Shown here in pieces: positions 16,830 to 25,609 of a stretch of 34,359 bases of DNA. Each line of letters opens with the position of its first letter. Position 1 is the first letter of the stretch. The notes under the pieces are model-generated. The model saw only the letters and a list, made by a program, of their open reading frames with translations. It was not told where the DNA came from and did not search any database. This DNA comes from Pseudomonadota bacterium (GTDB lineage Bacteria; Pseudomonadota; Gammaproteobacteria; Burkholderiales; Burkholderiaceae_C): the NCBI GenBank assembly GCA_021807445.1, contig JAKBCY010000005.1, forward strand, positions 1-34,359, in the 5' to 3' direction. The position numbers and the translations under genes were made by a program.

Positions 16830-18836
16830 ATGAGGTCCATTCCAATTGCCGCGCAGCGCGCTCCACTTGGGTCGCCCAAGCGCTCGCAATCCACGCTGCG
16901 CGGCGTGTTCGCAGGCGTTTTTGGCCTGCTTTTTGTTTTGCAACTCGGTCTGTTGCCCGTCGCGCGCGCGCAGGAAGGTAATTTCTTGCCGCCGGATCAA
17001 GCCTTTCATTTTGCTGCTGCCGTCCAAGGCCCGAAGGTACTTTTGCTGACCTTCGATATCGCCAAGGGCTATTACCTCTATCAGGAGCGCTTTCATTTTG
17101 ATGCGCAAACTCCTGGTGCGGTTCTGGGCAAGCCGGCGTTTCCGCCCGCGCACAAGAAGTTCGACAAGAATCTCGGTCATGAGGTGGCGCACTACCGCAC
17201 GCAGGTCGTGATTCCGCTGCCAGTGGACGCCGCACCGGGCGCCTTCAAGTTGAAGGTGACCTACCAAGGCTGCTCGGACCAGGGCCTATGCTATCCGCCG
17301 ATCGACAAGACTGTCGACGCCAGCCTGAAGGGTTTTGGCGGCAGTGGCACTGCGAGCATCGAGGGCGATGCCGGCCAGACGACGGCGACAAAGGGTGGAG
17401 GCAGTTTCCTGCGCGGACTGCTCGGCTCAGCGGGCACTGCTTCCTCGCCAACGAACACTGCCCAGAGCGGCATCGCGGTGGCCTCCGCGGGTTCAGGGCC
17501 AAGCTCACCGAGTACAGTGACGGCCGCACAGGCAAACCAGGTGAGCACCGGCCAGACGTCACGTATTGGCGCAGCGTTGGCCACGGGAAGGCTGCTTTCG
17601 ATCGTTCCCATGTTTCTGCTCTTTGGGCTGCTGCTGGCCTTTACGCCTTGTGTGCTGCCGATGATTCCGATTCTGTCGAGCATCATTGTCGGCCAAGGAG
17701 AGAGGGTGTCGCGCGGGCGCGGGTTCGGGCTGGCGGTGGTGTATTCGCTGGGTATGGCCTTGGTCTATACGGCATTCGGCATTGCAGCTGGCTTGCTTGG
17801 GCAGGGGCTGGCAGCTTCACTGCAGAATCCAAAGGTGCTGTCGGCATTCGCCGCGCTGTTGGTGCTCCTGTCGCTGTCCATGTTCGGGTTCTATGAGCTG
17901 CAGGTACCAAGCAGACTGCAGAGCAAGCTGTCCAACACCTCGGGCAGGCTTCAAGGCGGGCATTTCGCCGGGGTGTTCATCATGGGCGGCCTGTCCGCAC
18001 TGATTGTTGGGCCGTGCGTAGCGGCTCCACTGGCGGGTGCTTTGCTGTACATCAGCCAGACTGGAAACGCCTTCATCGGGGGTATCGCGTTATTTTCACT
18101 TGCTGCCGGCATGAGTGTGCCGCTGCTCATCGTGGGCCTGGGCGCCGGCACGCTATTGCCCAAGGCAGGCCGGTGGATGGACGGCGTGAAGAGCTTTTTT
18201 GGCGTGCTGCTCATCGCAACGGCCTTATACATGATTACCCCGGTATTGCCCTCTTGGCTGCTTATGCTGGCATGGGCAGCGCTGCTCATTGTCAGCGCGA
18301 CGTTTCTACGCGCATTTGATCGCCTACCAGATGACGCCTCGGGCTGGGCGCGACTCTTCAAGGGGTTCGGCGTCGTTCTGGCACTGCTTGGTGCAGTACT
18401 TGTTGCGGGACTGGCCGAAGGAAGCCGCGATATCCTGCAGCCGCTGGGGGGCCTCGAGCGCGGCAGCGCAGCGGCCGCACAAGTCACGGCACTGCAATTC
18501 CCTCGCGTCAAAACGGTCACAGATCTCGATCGCATCGTTGCGCAGAGCAGCAGGCCGGTCATGCTTGATTTTTACGCTGACTGGTGCGTCTCGTGCAAAG
18601 AAATGGAACATTTCACATTCGCGGATCCTGCCGTGATGCAAAAGCTCCAGAACGTAACCCTGCTTCAGGCTGACGTGACTGCGAACAATGCGGATGACAA
18701 GGCGCTGCTCAAACGCTTCGATCTGTTTGGCCCGCCCGGGATCATCTTCTTCCGCGGTGGCAAGGAGGTCGGCCGCGTCGTCGGGTTCGAGGATGCCAAG
18801 ACGTTTCTCGCATCGTTGCGAAGGGCCGGCGTCTAG
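16830..18836 (+). CDS. dsbD: Thiol:disulfide interchange protein DsbD
   Basis: The product is 668 aa (E. coli 565). A signal peptide ends near A47. The periplasmic alpha domain has the redox pair C148/C154 in CSDQGLC. The membrane domain has FTPCVLP (C274) and VGPCVAAP (C396). The C-terminal thioredoxin domain has WCVSC (C586/C589). DsbD passes electrons from cytoplasmic thioredoxin to DsbC, DsbG and cytochrome c maturation proteins. I chose ATG 16830 (AGGAG at 16817-16821) because the in-frame upstream codons to 16614 have no signal peptide. A Gly/Ala/Ser/Thr-rich linker of about 85 residues (about 166-250) is longer than usual. Confidence 0.95.
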   Translation: MRSIPIAAQRAPLGSPKRSQSTLRGVFAGVFGLLFVLQLGLLPVARAQEGNFLPPDQAFHFAAAVQGPKVLLLTFDIAKGYYLYQERFHFDAQTPGAVLGKPAFPPAHKKFDKNLGHEVAHYRTQVVIPLPVDAAPGAFKLKVTYQGCSDQGLCYPPIDKTVDASLKGFGGSGTASIEGDAGQTTATKGGGSFLRGLLGSAGTASSPTNTAQSGIAVASAGSGPSSPSTVTAAQANQVSTGQTSRIGAALATGRLLSIVPMFLLFGLLLAFTPCVLPMIPILSSIIVGQGERVSRGRGFGLAVVYSLGMALVYTAFGIAAGLLGQGLAASLQNPKVLSAFAALLVLLSLSMFGFYELQVPSRLQSKLSNTSGRLQGGHFAGVFIMGGLSALIVGPCVAAPLAGALLYISQTGNAFIGGIALFSLAAGMSVPLLIVGLGAGTLLPKAGRWMDGVKSFFGVLLIATALYMITPVLPSWLLMLAWAALLIVSATFLRAFDRLPDDASGWARLFKGFGVVLALLGAVLVAGLAEGSRDILQPLGGLERGSAAAAQVTALQFPRVKTVTDLDRIVAQSSRPVMLDFYADWCVSCKEMEHFTFADPAVMQKLQNVTLLQADVTANNADDKALLKRFDLFGPPGIIFFRGGKEVGRVVGFEDAKTFLASLRRAGV

Positions 18837-18945
18837 CGCTGTGAGATTGGCGGAGGGCCGTTCCGGCAGGATCGTTTAGCGCACCAGATCGCGCCACGAT
18901 CCCGATCAACCCGAGCCAATTTCGTGACACGTGCACGTCACAAAT

Positions 18946-18977
18946 GCAGCGTGCAGTGCGGCGGCATTGCACGCTGC
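18946..18977. terminator. Strong hairpin between the convergent dsbD and oxidoreductase genes
   Basis: GCAGCGTGCA (18946-18955) pairs perfectly with TGCACGCTGC (18968-18977), and GTGC/GCAT extends the stem to 14 bp with one G-U pair and a GGCG loop. It lies in the 171-nt gap between two convergent genes, where a bidirectional terminator is expected. No T-run follows on either strand, so factor-dependent or weak termination is more likely. A second near-palindrome, GTGACACGTGCACGTCAC (18924-18941), lies just upstream. Confidence 0.4.
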
Positions 18978-19007
18978 GGATGCACCGAGGTCGGCCGCCG
19001 GAACGGC

Positions 19008-21086
19008 TTAGGACACCTCGATGAGGCAATCGTAGAAGCATGGTCCGGCACCGAGATCGGTCAGGCGCTGGTGGGTCAGTGCATTGACGTTGACGGCGCC
19101 GGGGGAGAGCTTGCGCCACCAAATGCCGAAGGCCACCACTTGCCCGGGTCGTGTGCGCGTGCTGACTTCCACTCGGCAGGCGTAGCTGCCGCGGTCGTTG
19201 AACGCGCGCGCCAGCTGCCCGTCCGCAATGTCGCGCAATGCGGCGTCCTGCGGGTGCAGCAGCATGAGCGGCTCGCCTTCGCTGGCTTGTAGTGAAGGCA
19301 CGTTGACAAACGTGGAGTTGAGAAAATTGCGCGCAGGTGGCGAGATCAAGGCCAGTGGGTATCGCGCTGCGAGTTGCGGGGCACTCGCCTCTGATTCGTA
19401 GGGAAGCAACACCTCCGGTAGCGGGTCGCGCCCGGCGGCCGCCTCGCGTTCAGACCAAAACTCGCATTTTCCGGAGGGAGTCGGAAAGGCGCCTTGCGCG
19501 AACGGGGCGTCGGGCACCGTGAGCTTCAACCACCCCTGTTCACGCAAGGCCTTGAATGTAATGGTTCCATTGCGGGGGTCTGCCTTAATGGCATGCGCTG
19601 CAATCTGTTCGTCCGTTTCCGCAAAGCACGCCTCGGTGAATCCCATACGGCGGGCAAGCTCACGGAATATCTGGCTGTTGGGCTTGGCCTCGCCTAGCGG
19701 CTCAATGGCCTGGTTATTTGCCAACCAGTACCGGTGGCCGTAGGCTTTGTGCACATCAAGATGTTCAAGCTGTGTGGTCGCCGGCAGTACGTAGTCGGCT
19801 TGGTCAGCGGTATCGGTTTGGAAATGCTCCAGCACCACAGTGAACAGGTCTTCGCGAGCAAAACCCTTGCGCACCGCTTCACCGTCGGGCGCGACCGCCA
19901 TCGGATTGGAGTTGTAGACGATGATGGCTTCGATACGTGGGCCGAACGCAGGGCTGGTTGAGCGCTGAAGATCATTGCCGATGGTGGTCATGTTAATCGT
20001 GCGCGGGGAACGTCCAGCGAGCAGGTCGGGGCGCTCAAGCGCGCTGGAGTCGACTGCAAAGTGGCTAGAGCTTGACAGCAGGAGACCCCCGGCCGGATCA
20101 CGCCAAGCGCCTATGAGGGCTGGCAAGCTGGCTATGGCGCGCACCGCATTGCCACCACCGCGCACGCGCTGCAGCCCGTAATTCACGCGAATGGCAGCAG
20201 GTCTCAGTGTGCCGTAATCAACGGCCAGTTGCCGAATCTGCTCAACCGGAACGCCGCACACTGCAGCAGCACGCTCGGGCGTCCACTGTTGTGCGCGCTC
20301 ACGCAGGGCTTCAAAGCCCAAGGTGTAGTGGTCGATGTAATTCTGATCAAGCCAGTCATGGCTGATCAGTTCGTGCATCAGTGCATACGCCAGCGCAGCA
20401 TCAGTGCCTGGCCGCAGCTGAATGTGTTCGTGGCATTTGTCAGCGGTCTCATTGCGCCAGGGGTCGATGCACACAAGTTTGGCCCCGGCGCGTTTGGCGC
20501 GCTGTGCATAGGTCCAGAAATGTAGGTTGCTGGTGATGCTGTTGCTACCCCAAATCAGGATCAGCCGGCTGTGCGCGAATTGCTCCACATCCATTCCAAC
20601 CTTGCCGCCAAGGACAGCGTCGATCCCGGCCCCTCCGGCGGCGGAGCAGATCGTGCGATTGAGTCGGCTTGCGCCAAGCTTGTGAAAAAAACGCGCGGCC
20701 ATGGCCTCACCTTGCACCAGGCCCATGGTTCCGGCGTAGCTGTAGGGAAGCACACCTTCCGGGTCGCGGTCCGCAATGGCACGAAGCCTTGAGGCGATGT
20801 CATCGAGCGCTTCCTCCCAGCCCACCTGTATGAAGCACCCGCTGCCCTTTGCGCCGACACGCTTGAGCGGATGCAGCAGCCGCTGCGGATCATAGGTTCG
20901 CTCGGTGTACCGAGCCACCTTGGCGCAAAGGGCGCCGTGCGTCGTGGGGTGATGGGGATCCCCACGCACAGCGGTGGCCACGCCTTGGTCTACCGTGACC
21001 AGGAGGGCACAGGTATCAGGACAGTCGTGTGGGCACGCGCCGCGGACTGTTCGTGAAGCAGGTTGTGTCGGGGCAGGGTCAGCCAT
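19008..21086 (-). CDS. Molybdopterin (bis-MGD) oxidoreductase, substrate unknown
   Basis: The product is 692 aa of the DMSO reductase superfamily. N-terminal [4Fe-4S] ligands C18, C22, C26 and C54 are in CPHDCPDTC and GALC. NRTICSAAGGAG follows at about 143-154, where C147 is a candidate metal ligand by analogy, unverified. Conserved cofactor-binding segments include WGSNSITSN, YNSNP and LPATTQLEHLD, and the C-terminal molydopterin dinucleotide-binding domain has the conserved FVNVPS and GIWWRKLSPG. There is no Tat signal, so it should be cytoplasmic. There are no subunit or chaperone genes nearby. It is transcribed away from the M20 peptidase gene with a 142-nt divergent gap. No clear Shine-Dalgarno sequence is present. 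Confidence 0.88.
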   Translation of the reverse strand: MADPAPTQPASRTVRGACPHDCPDTCALLVTVDQGVATAVRGDPHHPTTHGALCAKVARYTERTYDPQRLLHPLKRVGAKGSGCFIQVGWEEALDDIASRLRAIADRDPEGVLPYSYAGTMGLVQGEAMAARFFHKLGASRLNRTICSAAGGAGIDAVLGGKVGMDVEQFAHSRLILIWGSNSITSNLHFWTYAQRAKRAGAKLVCIDPWRNETADKCHEHIQLRPGTDAALAYALMHELISHDWLDQNYIDHYTLGFEALRERAQQWTPERAAAVCGVPVEQIRQLAVDYGTLRPAAIRVNYGLQRVRGGGNAVRAIASLPALIGAWRDPAGGLLLSSSSHFAVDSSALERPDLLAGRSPRTINMTTIGNDLQRSTSPAFGPRIEAIIVYNSNPMAVAPDGEAVRKGFAREDLFTVVLEHFQTDTADQADYVLPATTQLEHLDVHKAYGHRYWLANNQAIEPLGEAKPNSQIFRELARRMGFTEACFAETDEQIAAHAIKADPRNGTITFKALREQGWLKLTVPDAPFAQGAFPTPSGKCEFWSEREAAAGRDPLPEVLLPYESEASAPQLAARYPLALISPPARNFLNSTFVNVPSLQASEGEPLMLLHPQDAALRDIADGQLARAFNDRGSYACRVEVSTRTRPGQVVAFGIWWRKLSPGAVNVNALTHQRLTDLGAGPCFYDCLIEVS

Positions 21087-21228
21087 GACGGCAGTGTGGT
21101 GTGGCGATCGGCGTAAAAAGGCCTAAGTGTAGGACGTGCTCATGCAGCCGATCGGCGCCTTGGGCGACCGAGCCGGTGTTTGGGAGAAAATGCACCAGGC
21201 ATTCTTGAAACATTGACGGGAGAGATCC

Positions 21229-22422
21229 ATGCAGATCATCGACTCCATCGTCGCTGAAGCACCACGCTTTCGCGATATCCGGCGTGATTTCCACGCGCAC
21301 CCAGAGCTATGCTTTGAGGAAAAGCGCACGAGCGACACCATTGCCGCGCTTCTCGCCGAGTGGGGCCTGCAGGTGCACCGTGGTCTGGGCGGCACGGGCG
21401 TCGTGGTTGTGATCGACGGTAGTTTGAACAATGGTCGTTCGATTGGATTGCGTGCGGATATCGATGCGCTGCCCGTCACGGAAAAAAACACGTTTCCCCA
21501 CGCGAGCACTTACCAAGGCAAGATGCACGCCTGCGGCCACGATGGGCACACGGCCATGCTTCTGGCGGCCGCGCATCACCTGAGCCGACACCGTGACTTC
21601 GCTGGGCGAGTGGTCTGCATTTTCCAGCCAGCGGAGGAGGGCGGCGGGGGCGCGCGCGAGATGATCAAGGATGGCCTCTTCGACCGATTCCCCGTGGATG
21701 CGGTCTTCGGGATGCACAACTGGCCAGGCATACCCGCCGGGCACATGGCGGTGCGTGCCGGTCCAGTCATGGCCTCAAGCAATGAGTTTCACATCGTCGT
21801 GCGTGGTAAGGGCTCACACGCTGCCATGCCACACCTTGGGCTGGACCCGGTGCCCGTGGCGTGCCAAATGGTGCAGGCCTTTCAGACAATCCTCACGCGC
21901 AACAAGAACCCTCAAGACGCAGCCGTCATTTCCGTCACCATGATTCATGCTGGCGAGGCCACGAATGTCGTGCCGGACACGGCCGAAGTCCAGGGAACGG
22001 TGCGCACGTTTACCAACGAGGTGCTGGACATGATCGAGTCGCGCATGCACGAGGTCGCGACGCACATCGCTGCTGCCTTCGGTGTGCAATGTGATTTCAA
22101 GTTTGAGCGCAACTACCCGCCGACGATCAATCACGGCTCCGAGACCGAATTCGCGCGCACCGTGATGGTTGAACTCGTGGGTCAGGACGCCGTGCACCGG
22201 TTCGAACCATCAATGGGGGCTGAAGACTTTGCATACATGCTGCAGGCCCGTCCGGGGGCCTATCTCATCATCGGTAACGGAGGGGGCGACCATCGCAGCG
22301 CCGGCCATGGCGCCGGCCCCTGCACTCTTCACAACGCGAGTTACGACTTCAACGATGACATCATCCCCCTGGGGGCCAGCTACTGGGTTCAGCTCGCGCG
22401 ACGCTGGCTGGCGCAGCCCTAA
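21229..22422 (+). CDS. M20-family amidohydrolase/peptidase (HipO/AbgB-like)
   Basis: The product is 397 aa. It has RDFHAHPEL (residues 20-27) and the metal site HACGHDGH (100-107, with C102 and H104). EE136-137 follows in QPAEEGGGG, then H163 in MHNWPG, and the C-terminal LHNASYDFNDD contains the last histidine ligand. Members hydrolyse N-acyl or amide bonds of amino acids (hippurate, N-acetyl-amino acids, p-aminobenzoyl-glutamate, indole-acetyl amino acids); the exact substrate cannot be told. ATG 21229 follows GGGAGAGA. No signal peptide is visible, so it is cytoplasmic. Confidence 0.92.
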   Translation: MQIIDSIVAEAPRFRDIRRDFHAHPELCFEEKRTSDTIAALLAEWGLQVHRGLGGTGVVVVIDGSLNNGRSIGLRADIDALPVTEKNTFPHASTYQGKMHACGHDGHTAMLLAAAHHLSRHRDFAGRVVCIFQPAEEGGGGAREMIKDGLFDRFPVDAVFGMHNWPGIPAGHMAVRAGPVMASSNEFHIVVRGKGSHAAMPHLGLDPVPVACQMVQAFQTILTRNKNPQDAAVISVTMIHAGEATNVVPDTAEVQGTVRTFTNEVLDMIESRMHEVATHIAAAFGVQCDFKFERNYPPTINHGSETEFARTVMVELVGQDAVHRFEPSMGAEDFAYMLQARPGAYLIIGNGGGDHRSAGHGAGPCTLHNASYDFNDDIIPLGASYWVQLARRWLAQP

Positions 22423-22711
22423 GGGCTAAGCACGGTGTAGGCGCGGGACCGGCCCTTGCACGGCGCAGTGTTGCGGGTCATGCCGAGCCCCGGTTGCCCA
22501 TACTTCATGGTCTTCCAATCCGCGCCGGCGTTTCATGCTGAGGCACCTGGTTGCTTGAAAAACCACGACCTTCAGGCCGGCATAGATATCCGCGGTCGCG
22601 TCGGCAGAGCGCCAAGCTGGCATCGTGGAAGTCGCAATCCAGGCGCAGCCGAGTGCGAGCCTTCGATGCAGTCGAACTGGGCGGGTCTCGCCTGCGACCG
22701 GGGCCTAGCGG
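22423..22711. other. Non-coding gap between convergent M20 peptidase and SPOR genes
   Basis: This stretch of 289 bases lies between two convergent genes. Short frames exist on both strands, but none has a recognisable product or ribosome-binding site. AAGGGC (22421-22426) can pair with GCCCTT (22452-22457) with a 25-nt loop, a weak terminator candidate. I see nothing else of note. Confidence 0.5.
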
Positions 22712-23491
22712 TCATCGGCTAGGGCAAGCTTCCGGTGCCTTTCCTTTCAGCGCGCCTTCGCCGAGTTTGTGGAGATTCGCAGCCTGTTTCTTTGTCAGAC
22801 CAGCGAGGACCCACGTCGTCGCCTGCATGCCCAGATTGCGTTGCACCACATGGGCGCTGCTCACGCCCTTGGACTGGACCATGGCGAGCTGGGCGTGCGC
22901 GGCCGCCTCGCTGCTCAGCACGCCTAGGGAGACGCCCGGCATGTAGCGCGGCCGGTCGTGTATCGCAGCGTAGCTGCCGTCCTTGAGCCCCAGATGTTGA
23001 AGCTCTCCGAGCTTGCGCTTCAGCGTGTCGGTATCTGGATAGGGCCCCATCAAGACCATCCATTGAGGTGGAAGCGGCCTTTGCCTTTCAACCGGAGCGA
23101 ATCCTGCCGAGCGCAAAGCCGCACCGACGGCGGAGCTCGCCGTCAGGTAGGGTCCGAGCTGTAAGCACACCGAGTTTTTCGCGCCCCCCGAGCTCGAAGC
23201 TTCAGCCGCTGGCGCCGAGCTATCGGGGGATGCAGCGGGGCTTTGCTTGGACACCAAGGCCACAGGGATTGAAGCCGCGGGCACAGGATGACTTGGTGCC
23301 GATGCAGGCACGGCGTCGGGCATGACGGTGGTCGCAGCAACGCTCAGCCGTTCCGGATGGATTTGCTGCCGCAGGCGCTGTGGTTCGCCCACAGTCGCTG
23401 GACCCAGACCTGCATTGCGCAGGTATCCGTGCGACCAGGCAAAAAACCCCAGGTTGGCCAGAATCAGAAGCAAGACGATGGTGCGCAGCAT
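22712..23491 (-). CDS. SPOR-domain membrane protein
   Basis: The product is 259 aa. An N-terminal membrane anchor MLRTIVLLLILANLGFFAW (residues 1-19) is followed by a Pro/Ala/Ser-rich linker (about 45-105). A C-terminal region contains LQLGPYLTASSAV, MVLMGPYPD and YMPGVSLGVLSSEAAAHAQL, the latter typical of SPOR domains, which bind denuded septal peptidoglycan. The start at 23491 was chosen because upstream in-frame codons precede the anchor without sense. It is 56 nt downstream of birA on the same strand, so co-transcription is likely. It is probably exposed to the periplasm. Confidence 0.82.
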   Translation of the reverse strand: MLRTIVLLLILANLGFFAWSHGYLRNAGLGPATVGEPQRLRQQIHPERLSVAATTVMPDAVPASAPSHPVPAASIPVALVSKQSPAASPDSSAPAAEASSSGGAKNSVCLQLGPYLTASSAVGAALRSAGFAPVERQRPLPPQWMVLMGPYPDTDTLKRKLGELQHLGLKDGSYAAIHDRPRYMPGVSLGVLSSEAAAHAQLAMVQSKGVSSAHVVQRNLGMQATTWVLAGLTKKQAANLHKLGEGALKGKAPEACPSR

Positions 23492-23547
23492 GGCAGTTCG
23501 TTCGAGGCGAGCAACTGGATTCAGGGTGATGCTAACGAGTCGCTGCG

Positions 23548-24345
23548 TCAAACCAGACGCAGGGACACATCGCCGCTGGATACTCGGCGCAAACCTTGGG
23601 GTGATTGCAGTAGCAGGCACCCGGATTCATCCACGCCCAGCGCGATCCCTGTATGACGTGTTTCCCCTTGGTCAAGAACGGCCACGGCCTGGCCAGCCCA
23701 CGCGTGCAGACGATTCCAGGCCTCGACCCAGGGAGGCAAACCCGATTGAGCATAGATGGGAAGACCGGCAAGCAGAGCCGGGGCAAGCTTGTGCAAGACG
23801 TCCCAGCGATCTGGCGAGTCGATCCCGATGGCATCCAGGCCCGTGGCGTATGGCATGTCGGGCTGCGCGCGCAGGTTCAGGCCGATACCGATCACGGCCC
23901 AGCGAGCCTCGGGTGTCTCTGCCAATTCCACGAGAACCCCGGCAAGTTTTCGCCCATCGAGGAGGACGTCATTGGGCCATTTCAGGCGCGCCGCGCGGGC
24001 CCCCAAGCCATGCAGGCTTTGCGTGAGCCAGACACCCACAGCCACACTAAGCCCGCCAATGGCCGCACCGCGAGCGAAGGGCCAAGCCAGCGAGGTCAGC
24101 AAGCAGTTGCCTGCATCCTGCCAGACTCTCGCCTGGCGCCCCCGCCCCGCGGTCTGGTGGCCGGCAACCAGAAGCTGCGGGCCCAAGGCACTGCCGCCTG
24201 CGCGCACGTGCCGCAGCAGGTCGGCATTGGTCGACGTCGTCTGCTCGATCCAACGCACGTTGCAGCCGAGGCCCTGCGCGGCGAGTTGGTCCTCAAGGGT
24301 CTGCGCCTTCTGTGCGTCGATGGAGTGAAAAGAGCCGCAGCGCAT
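23548..24345 (-). CDS. birA: Biotin--[acetyl-CoA carboxylase] ligase, without the HTH domain
   Basis: The product is 265 aa. It contains TSTNADLL (37-44), the biotinyl-AMP loop GRGRQARVW (68-76, GRGRxGR-like with A for G) and KWPNDVLLDGRKLAGVLVE (122-140). It attaches biotin to the BCCP subunit of acetyl-CoA carboxylase. The N-terminal DNA-binding domain of E. coli BirA is absent, so it cannot repress bio genes. The start at 24345 lies 5 nt downstream of the SET gene stop. The SPOR gene follows 56 nt downstream; the coaX gene often found between them in Burkholderiales is missing. The Shine-Dalgarno sequence is not clear. Confidence 0.92.
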   Translation of the reverse strand: MRCGSFHSIDAQKAQTLEDQLAAQGLGCNVRWIEQTTSTNADLLRHVRAGGSALGPQLLVAGHQTAGRGRQARVWQDAGNCLLTSLAWPFARGAAIGGLSVAVGVWLTQSLHGLGARAARLKWPNDVLLDGRKLAGVLVELAETPEARWAVIGIGLNLRAQPDMPYATGLDAIGIDSPDRWDVLHKLAPALLAGLPIYAQSGLPPWVEAWNRLHAWAGQAVAVLDQGETRHTGIALGVDESGCLLLQSPQGLRRVSSGDVSLRLV

Positions 24346-24350
24346 GGACG

Positions 24351-24863
24351 TCAGCGTTTGGGAGCAAGCATGGTGCCTCGACAGCCCGGTGCGCCGCAAT
24401 GGCACGCGTATTCGCGCTTGACCTTGGCCGTGTAGCGCGCGTCCAGGCTCAAGCGATAGTCGTAGAAGAGCTCCTCGCCTGCGGAGATATCGCGCAGTGC
24501 GTAAATAAATACCCGTTCGCCATGCTGGCGTGCTTCGCAGTTGGGTTCGCATGCATGGTTAACCCATCGTGCGCTATTGCCGCGTACGTTCGCGTCAATC
24601 ACGCGGCTGTCATCAAGTGAAAAGTAAAACGTATGCGTGGGCTGCAAAGGGTCGTGCGGGTGGCGGCGCTGAGCCTCGTCCCAGGAGATGCACTCGCCGC
24701 GGTATTCCAGGACGCGATTGCCGGCTGGGATGGCGACGCAAGCGAACACCCCCTTGCCGTGCACCTGGGATGTTCGCACCTCCGTTCGACGCGGCGTCAA
24801 GCGCGCGCCATTTGATTCGGCGCGCCTGACCTTTGGCAGGGGTGTTGTTGGCTCGGGTTTCAA
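24351..24863 (-). CDS. SET-domain protein lysine methyltransferase
   Basis: The product is 170 aa. Eukaryote-like SET motifs are complete: GKGVFA (36-41), EYRGE (53-57), the SAM and pseudoknot segment VNHACEPNC (101-109) and FYDYR (133-137). A post-SET zinc site follows with C154, C156 and C161 (CxCxxxxC), plus C109 or C105. Such enzymes transfer methyl from S-adenosylmethionine to protein lysines. There is no signal peptide, so it is cytoplasmic. The apparent start at 24863 is TTG without a Shine-Dalgarno sequence; internal GTG codons at residues 29 and 34 are alternatives. It lies immediately upstream of birA and divergent from the TlpA-like gene. Substrate unknown. Confidence 0.9.
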   Translation of the reverse strand: MKPEPTTPLPKVRRAESNGARLTPRRTEVRTSQVHGKGVFACVAIPAGNRVLEYRGECISWDEAQRRHPHDPLQPTHTFYFSLDDSRVIDANVRGNSARWVNHACEPNCEARQHGERVFIYALRDISAGEELFYDYRLSLDARYTAKVKREYACHCGAPGCRGTMLAPKR

Positions 24864-25031
24864 AGCTTGGCGGAAACTGGTTAAAGTAGAAAAAGAGAAG
24901 CGCGTTCGTCATCCAGTTTGGCGCCGCGCGCGGAAAACTTTCACGCCCGTCCCTGTTCGGGGCGGCAATAGAACACGCCATGCACGGTCAAAGAGGATAT
25001 TCTGAGCGAAGGAATTGTAAGGAGACCCGCC

Positions 25032-25589
25032 ATGCGCGAGCAGCGGCGCACCCATTTCAAAGCTTTTGTCGCAGGGATCGTGGCCGCCATGGCTGCCCCC
25101 GTTGCGTGGGGGCAATCGATGCCGCAAGAGGTCACGATCGTGTGGCCCACGCACCAGCACTCGGCTGCGCTGACGAGCGTGCGCAGCGCATTGGCGTTGC
25201 CGCCCAGCATTGCGCTCATGAATGGTGGGGAGCTGCGTGCGCGGGCCGTTCAAGGCGAGCAGTTGAATCTGAAATATGGGGCCACGCGGTGCCCGGTTTG
25301 TGTACGCCACATGCCCCATCTGCGGGAGCTTTACAGAAAACACCGCGGGCAGGTTCTCGTCATTCTGAGGTCGTCTGTTGATCAAGAGAGCTCCGGGGCG
25401 GCGCCCTATATTGGAAAGCATGGCATGAGTTCTCCCGTAGCCGTGCTGTCGGCCAAGCGTTCCCGTGCGTTGCCCAAGCCATCCAGTCTTCCTGTCACCA
25501 TCGTGATTGGCCACGATGGCCACGTGAAGAAGGCTGAAGCTGGTGAGATGTTTCCCGAAGACGTTTCTGGCGTCGCCAAATTTCTCTAA
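25032..25589 (+). CDS. TlpA-like periplasmic thioredoxin-fold protein
   Basis: The product is 185 aa. An N-terminal signal peptide is followed by a likely cleavage near A25-Q28 (VAWGQ). The redox motif ATRCPVCVRHMP has C87 and C90, and LPVTIVIGHDGHV near residue 152 corresponds to the cis-Pro strand. It likely acts as a thiol-disulfide reductase in the periplasm. AAGGAGACC precedes the ATG with good spacing. The gene ends 20 nt before topB, so read-through is likely. Its exact partner is unknown; DsbD, encoded about 7 kb away, could reduce it. Confidence 0.8.
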   Translation: MREQRRTHFKAFVAGIVAAMAAPVAWGQSMPQEVTIVWPTHQHSAALTSVRSALALPPSIALMNGGELRARAVQGEQLNLKYGATRCPVCVRHMPHLRELYRKHRGQVLVILRSSVDQESSGAAPYIGKHGMSSPVAVLSAKRSRALPKPSSLPVTIVIGHDGHVKKAEAGEMFPEDVSGVAKFL

Positions 25590-25609
25590 GAAAAGCCATA
25601 TAGCCATCC

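Noticed and set aside
19008-21086. Selenocysteine-containing formate dehydrogenase
   Set aside because: No in-frame TGA; a cysteine codon is present at the possible ligand position, and formate dehydrogenase partner genes are missing.
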